A stretch of DNA of 64,000 nucleotides from Sphingobacterium litopenaei (GTDB taxonomy: Bacteria > Bacteroidota > Bacteroidia > Sphingobacteriales > Sphingobacteriaceae): assembly GCF_014692495.1 (NCBI RefSeq), contig NZ_JACOIJ010000017.1, positions 16,481-80,480 on the forward strand, in the 5' to 3' direction. Under the pieces are notes generated by a model that worked only from the letters and a program-made list of their open reading frames with translations, did not search any database and was not told the DNA's origin. Positions 1 through 9,715 of this stretch are shown piece after piece; position 1 is the stretch's first letter, and each line of letters opens with the position of its first letter. The position numbers were made by a program, and so were the translations under genes.

Positions 1-239
1 TATTGAATGACTTAGAGAACACCATGCCTACGCACCATGAGAAAATCATGATTGCTAAAGTAAGAGAAAATTGCTTTGAAGATGTTAAAGCTCAAATTGA
101 TTTATTGTTTGACATTGTCAAAACTCAACATCAATTTAATATTGTAAAACAAATGAAAGCGATTGTGCCTGAATTCAAAAGTCAAAATTCTGAATATGAG
201 ACGTTAGATCATCCTAGCATCACCATTACGAAAGAATAA
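1..239 (+). CDS. CapD-like nucleotide-sugar dehydratase/epimerase, C-terminal end
   Basis: Only the last 79 or so codons are in the window; the gene enters from the left edge and stops at 239. The segment with PTHHEKIMIAKVRE, a stretch rich in hydrophobic heptads, and a tail near KAIVPEFKSQNSEYE matches, by recollection, the C-terminal end of CapD/PglF-type UDP-N-acetylglucosamine 4,6-dehydratases of Bacteroidetes, which start the synthesis of modified sugars for capsule, O-antigen or glycan. The Rossmann domain and catalytic residues lie outside the window, so the call rests on the tail alone. The first in-frame TTG is not a real start. Confidence 0.7.
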   Translation, partial: LNDLENTMPTHHEKIMIAKVRENCFEDVKAQIDLLFDIVKTQHQFNIVKQMKAIVPEFKSQNSEYETLDHPSITITKE

Positions 240-267
240 TCTATTTAGCATTTTCTAGCTTTTAGTA

Positions 268-297
268 TTGGAATTTTTCAATAAAAGTGTATTTTTG
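268..297 (+). promoter_or_regulatory. Bacteroidetes-type promoter for the TPR protein gene
   Basis: TTG at 268-270 is followed after 19 bases by TATTTTTG at 290-297, which fits the TTTG / TAnnTTTG form used by the primary sigma factor of Bacteroidetes. It lies about 28 bases upstream of the ATG at 326, so the leader would be short. Confidence 0.6.
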
Positions 298-325
298 CGT
301 TCCATAGTATATTTAATATAAACTA

Positions 326-982
326 ATGTCAACAAATCTTAATTCTACAGATCAAAAAGGATCTTTCTTTCAAGACAATCAAAAGAGCCTAATTTTTATT
401 TTGGGTGCTATTGTCGTATTAATTCTTTTATATATTGGATACCAAAAATTGTACCTAGCGCCTCGAGTTGAAACAGCTGCTGATGCTATGTATCAAGCCG
501 AAGAATATGTATTGATAGATTCTTTACAAAAGAAAGCTATCGAAGGTGACGGCAATTTTGCTGGTCTAAAAGAAATCGCAGATGAATATTCGAATACACC
601 ATCAGCAAATATTGCATACGCTTATTTAGGTGGTTTATATCTACGTCAAGGTAATTTCCAAGAAGCTATCAATTATTTGAAAAAATATTCTGATACAGGA
701 AGTGACATTGTAGATCCTTTGGTTGTAGGTTTGATTGGTGATGCATATTCAGATAGCCACGACTACAAAAATGCTGCAGACTATTACAGCAAAGCTGTTG
801 GTAAATCTAAAAATTCTTACACTACTCCTCTTTTCCTTAAAAAATTAGGATTAGTTTACGAACAATTGAACGAATACAAAAAAGCAGAAGAGGCATATCA
901 ACAAATTAAAACGGATTATCCTCAAAGTAACGAAGCTTCGACTATTGATGGTCCTTTAGCTCGTGTACAAGCAAAACAATAA
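326..982 (+). CDS. tetratricopeptide-repeat membrane protein (YfgM-like)
   Basis: 218 residues. The short N-terminal cytoplasmic part is followed by one membrane segment at about residues 23-43 (IFILGAIVVLILLYIGY). The rest is a soluble region with TPR-like helix pairs, for example AYAYLGGLYLRQGNFQEAI, then NAADYYSKAV, then LGLVYEQLNEYKKAEEAY. This single-anchor TPR layout is found in YfgM/BamD-like proteins that scaffold envelope complexes, but no partner can be named from sequence. A good promoter stands just upstream and a terminator follows, so it is probably transcribed alone or reads weakly into ribH. Confidence 0.8.
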   Translation: MSTNLNSTDQKGSFFQDNQKSLIFILGAIVVLILLYIGYQKLYLAPRVETAADAMYQAEEYVLIDSLQKKAIEGDGNFAGLKEIADEYSNTPSANIAYAYLGGLYLRQGNFQEAINYLKKYSDTGSDIVDPLVVGLIGDAYSDSHDYKNAADYYSKAVGKSKNSYTTPLFLKKLGLVYEQLNEYKKAEEAYQQIKTDYPQSNEASTIDGPLARVQAKQ

Positions 983-1009
983 TTGAATTAAGTTATCATT
1001 ATATATTAA

Positions 1010-1032
1010 GGCTGCTATCAAGCAGCCTTTTT
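1010..1032 (+). terminator. rho-independent terminator after the TPR gene
   Basis: Stem GGCTGC/GCAGCC (1010-1015 with 1022-1027), six-base loop, then five T residues. It lies 28 bases after the TPR stop and before ribH. Confidence 0.8.
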
Positions 1033-1050
1033 AGTTAAAAGAAGAAAATT

Positions 1051-1539
1051 ATGGCAAGTTCGCTTAAAAATTTATCCGATTTCTCTCATATTCAAGTCCA
1101 AAGTGCAGCAGGGTTTAAATTTGCTATCGTAGTATCTCAATGGAATGCTCAAGTGACTGGAGCTTTATTGAACGGCGCTATTGAAGGCTTATTAAAAAAT
1201 GGAGGAAAAGAAGAAGATATTGACATCATTGAAGTACCTGGAAGTTACGAATTGATCTCAGGAGCAGACATTGTATTACGCAATAAAGATTTTGATGCCG
1301 TAATATGTCTAGGCTGTGTCATCCAAGGAGAAACTAGACATTTCGATTTTATTTGCGATGCGGTGGCAAATGGAATAAGTAATGTGGCTATAAAATATAA
1401 TAAGCCAGTTATCTTCGGTGTGCTTACGACAGACAATTTAGAGCAAGCAACAGATCGAGCGGGCGGCAAACACGGTAACAAAGGAGAAGAAGCTGCTGTT
1501 ACAGCCATTCAAATGGCACACATCAGTAAAAAATATTAA
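1051..1539 (+). CDS. ribH: 6,7-dimethyl-8-ribityllumazine synthase
   Basis: 162 residues, the usual length. It condenses 5-amino-6-ribitylaminouracil with 3,4-dihydroxy-2-butanone 4-phosphate, the penultimate step of riboflavin synthesis. Family signatures are visible: FAIVVSQWNAQVTGALLNGA near the start, VPGSYELISGA (active-site loop), CLGCVIQGETRHFDFICDAV with the catalytic histidine in the TRHFD stretch, and the FGVLTTDNLEQATDRAGG stretch near the end. The start follows a purine-rich AAGAAGAAAA leader. No other riboflavin gene is in the window. Confidence 0.97.
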   Translation: MASSLKNLSDFSHIQVQSAAGFKFAIVVSQWNAQVTGALLNGAIEGLLKNGGKEEDIDIIEVPGSYELISGADIVLRNKDFDAVICLGCVIQGETRHFDFICDAVANGISNVAIKYNKPVIFGVLTTDNLEQATDRAGGKHGNKGEEAAVTAIQMAHISKKY

Positions 1540-1544
1540 TAAAA

Positions 1545-1576
1545 CAAAAACTGCCAGATTGTATCTGGCAGTTTTT
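1545..1576. terminator. bidirectional terminator between ribH and the GH20 gene
   Basis: Stem CTGCCAGAT/ATCTGGCAG (1551-1559 with 1563-1571) flanked by an A-run on the left and a T-run on the right, so it can end transcripts from both convergent genes. Confidence 0.85.
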
Positions 1577-1580
1577 GTTT

Positions 1581-4052
1581 TTATGGAATAACTATCCAAG
1601 ACAGTGGACCAATTCTTTCTTTATCATCCACCACGGCTACTTTTATGTTTTGACCCGAAGCAACAGCTATTCCATTCTTTAAATCGAATCGTTTACTTTT
1701 CAAAGAGGGGATAGTACCATCTGTTGTATAATAAACAGGAAAATCACCATACTCTGCTTTTCCTCTTAAAATTCCATTTTCCATTTTGAGGCCGACGCGT
1801 GGCAATCTAAAACTAATGCTATCTGCAATAGAAGGAAGTTCCACAGTTCCTACACGATGGGCAAAAGAAATATAATCTTTATCGAATTTATTTTTATTGT
1901 ATGTAGCTTCGCTTTCATATGCTCTACGAGGAGACCAAGCGCGCTCAGCTAACACATAAAATCTTGGAAAAGCCAAATAATCCAAATTCGCATCTCCTAT
2001 TAATGTTTCCGCAAACACTCCTCCTTTTATTCCCAAAAAGTTTGATCTTCCTTTTTCTGTAATGCGTTCAAGTTTATTTATATATGACTTGTCCAGTTTT
2101 TCACCTCTATAATAGGTGTGAATATTTGCAAAATAATCTTCAGGGAAAAGTGAATAAGAATGATACAAATCGGCATAAGTAGCCCAATTAAGTCCTGGCT
2201 CCTCAAAAGTAGTATCCCACATCATATCAAAATAAGTATTGGAGGCACTAATTAATACGGTCGGGTAACCCGCATTAGCTAACCTGTAAACTAAATCGTC
2301 TTGGCCACCACCAATGATATTGTTCCACACATCCAATTGCATATTTTGTTTATTAGGCATTTCCTCATTTGCCACCATGCCTGATCCCTTATTCACCATT
2401 CCGATTTCTTCCCATCCCGCTAGTTTTAATCCCTTATTAATACACAGATCATTTATTTTTGAAATATAATAGGTCCAAACATCATATACGCTTGCTAAAC
2501 CTTCCTTTTGCATCAGTGCTTTAATTTTAGGTGATTTTTCCCAAACGCCCGGAGGAACTTCATCCCCTCCTAATGAAACTTTTTCGAAAGGCACTCCAGC
2601 CTCTGCATACATATTTTTAAACTCAGCCAACACTTTATCCAAAAATCGATAGACAGAAGGCAATGCTGGATTCAACACATTATCACCAAAATTCTGAGCA
2701 GTGTTATATTCCGAAACATCTTCAAAATCGTGCAATAGATATTCTTCAGCGGCCTGTTTATTCCCTGCTTTCATATACTTGTGATAACGAGATTCCATCG
2801 CCTTAATGGCAGCACGAGAATGTCCCGGTGTCTCAATTTCTGGTACTACTTGGATGTGTCTTTCTTGTGCGTATTTTAATATCTCGATAAAATCATCACG
2901 TGTCAAAAATCTTTTCGCTTGATCCACTCCAGAACCATAGGCAGGTTGTAAAGATTGCCCCAAATGATACAAAGGCGAACGAACCGCGCCAACTTCAGTT
3001 AACTCGGGTAATCCTGGGATTTCTATACGCCAGGCTTCATCCTCTATAAAATGAAAATGCAACACATTTAACTTATTTTCAGCCATCAAATCAAGATACT
3101 TCAATACAACAGCTTTGTCACGATAATTGCGCGCGATATCCAACATAAAACCTCTATAACCATAACGCGGCACGTCTCTCACCTCTACACAAGGCAATGA
3201 ACTCTTATCCTCTAATCCTTTATGCAGCGACTTGAGGCTTTGTAGCGCATAAAACAATCCAGTCGAAGTAGCATATTCTATCGTAATATTTTTCTTTGAA
3301 ATAGTCAGATTATACGCTTCCTTGCTTAAGGAAGGATTTGGAATTAGTAAAATATCTGCTTCTTTTTTAGAAGAAGTAGAATGGCTCACAAAAAGTCTAT
3401 TTAGTTCCCTAGAAAAAACGGTGTAATCTGATTCAATGCCATAAACATTTAGGATTCTATTGATATAAAATTTTCCATCTAATTCTTTCAAATATTTTGG
3501 AGTAGGAAAAATTAAAATTGGCTTAGCCGATTTGTCAAAAGTTGTATTCTTAGCATATAATTTTTCTAAAAATGCTCTATTGTCCTCTTCACTTAATTTA
3601 ATAGGATCATAAGTGACATTATTCAACCCTACAAACGTTTTTTTATCCGCCTTATTGAGAAGATAAAACCCATTCGGTAATGTTGACACTCCCGAAATAG
3701 GATATTTTGTGGTATAATCAATTTGAATAGAATCATTCTTTCTCAGATTCTTTGTAAAAGAAATTTTAAAAAGATTGCCACGTAGATCTTTAATAGCATA
3801 ATCCGAAGTAGTGGCATCATGGACTGGATACATAGAATTAAAAAACAAATCCCATTCAGATAATAAAAAATCTTTAGGACCATTATTTTTTATCACAAGT
3901 GACAATCCGAGATTATCCTTTCCATTATAAGAAGATGAAGGTTTCCAATGAAGGACTAAATCTAAATTATATCCCTGAGCAACAGTATTTTGCAAATTAA
4001 CCAAACTCATGAGAAGCAATAAAATAAGTGTAGTATGTTGGAACTTAATCAT
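1581..4052 (-). CDS. beta-N-acetylhexosaminidase, glycoside hydrolase family 20
   Basis: 823 residues from the chosen start. It probably removes terminal GlcNAc from chitin oligomers or glycans in the periplasm or at the surface. The start is placed at MIKFQHTT because a normal signal peptide follows (hydrophobic TLILLLLMSLVNL, cleavage near TVAQG); an ATG 11 codons upstream would spoil it. Domain order: N-terminal CHB_HEX-like carbohydrate-binding domain (HWKPSSSYNGKDNLG), a GH20b domain, the GH20 barrel (YRGFMLDIARNYRDK, HFHFIEDEAWRIEIPG), and a C-terminal chitobiase-type domain. The catalytic Asp-Glu pair lies in SLGGDEVPPG at about residue 497, with Glu as acid and Asp as helper of the substrate-assisted mechanism. 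It stands alone and converges on ribH. Confidence 0.93.
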   Translation of the reverse strand: MIKFQHTTLILLLLMSLVNLQNTVAQGYNLDLVLHWKPSSSYNGKDNLGLSLVIKNNGPKDFLLSEWDLFFNSMYPVHDATTSDYAIKDLRGNLFKISFTKNLRKNDSIQIDYTTKYPISGVSTLPNGFYLLNKADKKTFVGLNNVTYDPIKLSEEDNRAFLEKLYAKNTTFDKSAKPILIFPTPKYLKELDGKFYINRILNVYGIESDYTVFSRELNRLFVSHSTSSKKEADILLIPNPSLSKEAYNLTISKKNITIEYATSTGLFYALQSLKSLHKGLEDKSSLPCVEVRDVPRYGYRGFMLDIARNYRDKAVVLKYLDLMAENKLNVLHFHFIEDEAWRIEIPGLPELTEVGAVRSPLYHLGQSLQPAYGSGVDQAKRFLTRDDFIEILKYAQERHIQVVPEIETPGHSRAAIKAMESRYHKYMKAGNKQAAEEYLLHDFEDVSEYNTAQNFGDNVLNPALPSVYRFLDKVLAEFKNMYAEAGVPFEKVSLGGDEVPPGVWEKSPKIKALMQKEGLASVYDVWTYYISKINDLCINKGLKLAGWEEIGMVNKGSGMVANEEMPNKQNMQLDVWNNIIGGGQDDLVYRLANAGYPTVLISASNTYFDMMWDTTFEEPGLNWATYADLYHSYSLFPEDYFANIHTYYRGEKLDKSYINKLERITEKGRSNFLGIKGGVFAETLIGDANLDYLAFPRFYVLAERAWSPRRAYESEATYNKNKFDKDYISFAHRVGTVELPSIADSISFRLPRVGLKMENGILRGKAEYGDFPVYYTTDGTIPSLKSKRFDLKNGIAVASGQNIKVAVVDDKERIGPLSWIVIP

Positions 4053-4101
4053 AATTAGAAGTGTATATGCATACATATATAACAATTTTTTTTCACTTTT
4101 T

Positions 4102-4132
4102 TTTGCACGTCAAAAAATTAAAACTATATTTG
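4102..4132 (+). promoter_or_regulatory. promoter of tRNA-Glu
   Basis: TTTG at 4102-4105, 19 bases, then TATATTTG at 4125-4132: a perfect match to the Bacteroidetes housekeeping promoter, ending 18 bases before the tRNA. Confidence 0.8.
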
Positions 4133-4150
4133 CACACCGAAACAAATAAC

Positions 4151-4222
4151 GGCCCGTTCGTCTAGGGGTTAGGACGCAAGATTTTCATTCTTGAAACAGG
4201 GGTTCGATTCCCCTACGGGCTA
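4151..4222 (+). tRNA. tRNA-Glu (anticodon TTC)
   Basis: The cloverleaf is readable. Acceptor GGCCCGT pairs with ACGGGCT (4151-4157 with 4215-4221). The anticodon stem CAAGA/TCTTG (4177-4181 with 4189-4193) encloses loop TTTTCAT with anticodon TTC at 4184-4186. The T arm is around GGTTCGATTCC. The discriminator is A4222 and the full CCA is not encoded. Its 3' end is the integration target: the last bases recur at 28316 and 38623. Confidence 0.95.
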
Positions 4223-4224
4223 CA
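4201..4224 (+). other. attL: integration site within the tRNA-Glu 3' end
   Basis: The 18-base core attcccctacgggctaca (4207-4224) is present again at 28316-28333 and 38629-38646. The longer 24-base stretch from 4201 is shared only with the copy at 38623. Integration by tyrosine recombinases at tRNA 3' ends leaves exactly this pattern. Confidence 0.8.
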
Positions 4225-4251
4225 GACTTAAAAGTCAAAACATATCAAAAG

Positions 4252-4282
4252 CCTGCAAATCAAATGTTTGCAGGTTTTTTTT
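4252..4282 (+). terminator. terminator downstream of tRNA-Glu
   Basis: Stem CCTGCAAA/TTTGCAGG (4252-4259 with 4267-4274), seven-base loop, then eight T. A near copy stands at the same distance from the tRNA end copy at 28316, so the terminator appears to travel with the element's left end. Confidence 0.85.
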
Positions 4283-4382
4283 GTTTTATAGGTGTCTACA
4301 AATATTTCAACTTTTCCGGGGTCAAAATATGCGAATAGCCATATAAAGTATTTCAAAATCAAAAAAAGCTTGATAACTATCG

Positions 4383-5735
4383 CTAAGCTGTTCTTGTGGC
4401 TTTTATACGCAGTACACTTATCGCAGCAAGAATCATTAATCCCCCAGCAGATACCAAAGCAAATACAGTCTGTCCGCTAAAAGCATATTTAACCAGGTAG
4501 CCACCTATTACCCCACTGACGATCTGGGGAAAAGTAATAAAGAAATTAAAAAGCCCCATATATACTCCCATTTTCTTTGTTGGTAAACTATCACTCAGAA
4601 TAGCATACGGCATTGCCAGAATACTTCCCCAAGCAATACCGACTCCGATCATTGAAATAACCAAAACCGTCGGATCGTTAATAAGGTAAATTGAGCTTAA
4701 AGCAACTCCTCCTACCAGCAATGAACATGCGTGTGTAGATTTTTGTCCGATTCGACGAGCAATACGGGGTAAAAAAAGTGCATAAATAGCCGATACGGCA
4801 TTGTAAATACCAAAAAGTACGCCTACCCAGTTGGCGGCATCCGCATATCCAAGGGATGTCGTGTCTCCTGATTTTACATCATAGATATGTTCAGCAATAG
4901 CAGGAGTCGTAAAAACCCACATGAGAAACAATGCAAACCAAGAGAAAAACTGAACCAGTCCCAGTTGCTTCATAACGACAGGCATATGCTTGATATCATA
5001 CAGCAGCCCAGTAAAAAAACTCTTTTTTGAAGCTTCCTCTACAGCCAATTCAGTGGATGGTTCATCAAAATTCGCCAACTCCTCAGGCGTGTATTCTTTT
5101 GTCGTGCATACTGTCCAAAGTATACTCACAACCAAAACAAAAGCCCCTACATAAAAAGAATAGATCACATTATCCGGAACAAAACCAACCTCCGCAACTT
5201 TAGAGATACCTACATACTCTGCTAAGATATAGGGTAGCCACGAACCTATAACAGCTCCTAATCCGATTAAAAATGTTTGAATAGAAAAGCCCAGACTGCG
5301 CTGTTCACTTGACAAGTTATCAGCAATTAGTGCCCTGAACGGTTCCATTGTCACATTTATAGACGCATCCATAATCATCAGCATACCTGCTCCAATCATC
5401 AAAGGAGGTAGAATCGCTGTTAACACAGCCGCATTAGGCATCAAAACCAGTGCTATAGCGGTAAATATAGCACCTCCGAGAAAATAGGGTCTTCGTCGTC
5501 CTAATTTATTCCACGTTCGATCACTATAATGTCCTATAATGGGCTGAACAATCATGCCTGTCAACGGAGCCGCCAACCAAAACAATGACAAGTGCTCAAC
5601 ATCTGCACCAAACGTTTGTAATATTCGGGAAGCATTTCCGTTTTGTAGGGCAAAACCCATCTGAATACCTAGGAACCCTATACTCATATTAAAAATCTGA
5701 GCAAGACTAAGTTTAGCTTTATATATACGATTCAT
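4383..5735 (-). CDS. MFS sugar porter, SLC45/MalY-like, probable maltose transporter
   Basis: 450 residues with about twelve membrane segments. The motif GHYSDRTWNKLGRRRPYF after the second helix is the MFS loop signature in the form typical of the SLC45/sucrose-maltose porter group. It is the last gene of the minus-strand starch operon, three bases after the GH13 lipoprotein gene. Its likely job is moving maltose or short maltooligosaccharides from the periplasm to the cytoplasm, where the GH65 phosphorylase of the same operon can act. Substrate is inferred from family and context. Confidence 0.85.
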   Translation of the reverse strand: MNRIYKAKLSLAQIFNMSIGFLGIQMGFALQNGNASRILQTFGADVEHLSLFWLAAPLTGMIVQPIIGHYSDRTWNKLGRRRPYFLGGAIFTAIALVLMPNAAVLTAILPPLMIGAGMLMIMDASINVTMEPFRALIADNLSSEQRSLGFSIQTFLIGLGAVIGSWLPYILAEYVGISKVAEVGFVPDNVIYSFYVGAFVLVVSILWTVCTTKEYTPEELANFDEPSTELAVEEASKKSFFTGLLYDIKHMPVVMKQLGLVQFFSWFALFLMWVFTTPAIAEHIYDVKSGDTTSLGYADAANWVGVLFGIYNAVSAIYALFLPRIARRIGQKSTHACSLLVGGVALSSIYLINDPTVLVISMIGVGIAWGSILAMPYAILSDSLPTKKMGVYMGLFNFFITFPQIVSGVIGGYLVKYAFSGQTVFALVSAGGLMILAAISVLRIKATRTA

Positions 5736-5738
5736 CTT

Positions 5739-7562
5739 TTAAAACTTAAGTATCTGTGCTTGATTCGCTTCTAATTTCAAATCAATCTGGTTACTGAATT
5801 TATTTACTGTTATCGCTTCTTGCCCAAGCAGATCTTTAAATACAAGCTGCTTTCCTTCCATATGAAATGCCTGAATAACATCATCCGGCAAGATCAACGT
5901 GAAATTTTGAACTGCCTTTTCAAAATTGGCAATTACCAGTAAACGTTCATTATGCGTATAACGAAGATACGCATAAATGCGATTTGGAAAAATAGGTTGT
6001 ACTTGTTGGGTAGCCATCAGATCATAGAAGCCGCCGGCCTGTATACTCTGCTCTGTCTTGACAATATTAAATAAAGCTTTGTAAAAAGCTCTTAACCGCA
6101 CTTCATTTTCAGCAAGCAAACCACCATCAAACTTCCCTTTGTTCATCCATTTTTGGTGCTGTGGTACTCCCCAGTAATCAAAAATAGAGGTACGGCCGTC
6201 TTCTCCCCCGAATCCTTCATGTCCGATACCAGGTTCCCCGACTTCTTGTCCGGAATAGATCATAACAGGTCCTGTAGCCATGGTAGCACTCAGTACCATA
6301 GCCGGTATTGCCACGAATGGATCACCTGCAAAGTCTTTTGAAGCAATACGCTGTTCATCATGATTTTCCAGAAAACGTAACATTCGTGCAGAATATCCCT
6401 TAACTTCATTCCTCCACACATCTTGAATACCTCTTACACCAGCATAGTCGTCATTTCGCATAAGCATTTTTAAGGTATCATAAAGCCCTACCTTGTCATA
6501 CAAAAAATCAAACTTCCCGGTAGTATAAAAGTTAGCATATTCCTGCTTGTTATACGCTTCCCCAATAAACAATATATCCGGATGGCTTTTCTTAACTTCA
6601 TCATTCACCCAGGCCCAAAACTCCACGGGAACCATCTCCACCATATCACACCGAAATCCATCAACTCCCTTTCCGGCCCAGAACAAAAGTATATCGCGCA
6701 TCTTGAACCATAATGGAGGAACAGGGTCGAAATGCTTCGTCTCATTGCGTTGAAAATCTACACCATAATTAAGTTTAACGGTCTCAAACCAGTCATCCTT
6801 GGCTGGAGAAGACGAGAACACATTATTTCCGGTAGCTTTTGCAGGACTTTCAGGAAAACTTCCATTCTTCAAGACATTATAAAATTCGCCTCCGCCGGGA
6901 ATATATCCGCCAGGCACCTGAAAATCACTATCGGGGATGTAATAAAAATCATTTGCAGGCAAAAACTGTTTTGTCTTATCATCGTCCACACCAAAATCCT
7001 TTACGTTGTCAGGCTTACTATCAGAATAATAGGTTCGTGCGACATGGTTTGGAATAAAATCTATAATGACCTTCATCTTATGCTGATGTGTCCGCTCGAT
7101 CAACTGCTCAAACTCCTGCATTCGTCTGCTTACATCAACAGCGAAATCCGGACACACATCATAATAGTCTTTAATGGCATATGGTGAACCCGCCCTACCC
7201 TTGACCACATCCGGGTCATCCGGCTTAATCCCGTAGGCGCTGTAATCTGTCATTGTCGCATGTTCGATCACACCGGTATACCACATATGCGTAATTCCCA
7301 AATCATAAAGCTCCTGAAGTGCCGTAGCGGTAAAATCATTAAACTTACCTACACCATTTTCTTCTATTGATCCATAATATTTGTTGGTTGTATGGGTATT
7401 TCCAAAATGCCTTACCAGGGCCTGATAAATAACAAATTTATTATTTACCAAAGGTTCATTCAACGTGTTTTCTTTATTAAGCAAATCAAGCTGATTAGCG
7501 CCTGACGAACAGGATACAACCATAAGCAGTATTATCAATATTCCCCAAAGACTGTTTTTCAT
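5739..7562 (-). CDS. GH13 alpha-amylase family lipoprotein
   Basis: 607 residues from the chosen start. The start is set at MKNSLWGILIILLMVVSC because this gives a lipoprotein signal with the cysteine in VVSCSS; the longer reading frame would overlap the preceding gene. The four GH13 regions are visible: DFIPNH (about residue 170), GFRCDM with the nucleophile Asp (about 305), IGEAYN with the acid/base Glu (about 334) and ENHDEQR (about 401). It should cleave alpha-1,4 glucans, anchored in the outer membrane or facing the periplasm. It sits between the GH97 and MFS genes. Exact subfamily and product profile are not determined. Confidence 0.88.
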   Translation of the reverse strand: MKNSLWGILIILLMVVSCSSGANQLDLLNKENTLNEPLVNNKFVIYQALVRHFGNTHTTNKYYGSIEENGVGKFNDFTATALQELYDLGITHMWYTGVIEHATMTDYSAYGIKPDDPDVVKGRAGSPYAIKDYYDVCPDFAVDVSRRMQEFEQLIERTHQHKMKVIIDFIPNHVARTYYSDSKPDNVKDFGVDDDKTKQFLPANDFYYIPDSDFQVPGGYIPGGGEFYNVLKNGSFPESPAKATGNNVFSSSPAKDDWFETVKLNYGVDFQRNETKHFDPVPPLWFKMRDILLFWAGKGVDGFRCDMVEMVPVEFWAWVNDEVKKSHPDILFIGEAYNKQEYANFYTTGKFDFLYDKVGLYDTLKMLMRNDDYAGVRGIQDVWRNEVKGYSARMLRFLENHDEQRIASKDFAGDPFVAIPAMVLSATMATGPVMIYSGQEVGEPGIGHEGFGGEDGRTSIFDYWGVPQHQKWMNKGKFDGGLLAENEVRLRAFYKALFNIVKTEQSIQAGGFYDLMATQQVQPIFPNRIYAYLRYTHNERLLVIANFEKAVQNFTLILPDDVIQAFHMEGKQLVFKDLLGQEAITVNKFSNQIDLKLEANQAQILKF

Positions 7563-7584
7563 CTGCTGTAACTTTATAAATGCT

Positions 7585-9705
<2,121 letters not shown>

Positions 9706-9715
9706 CTAACTTCTA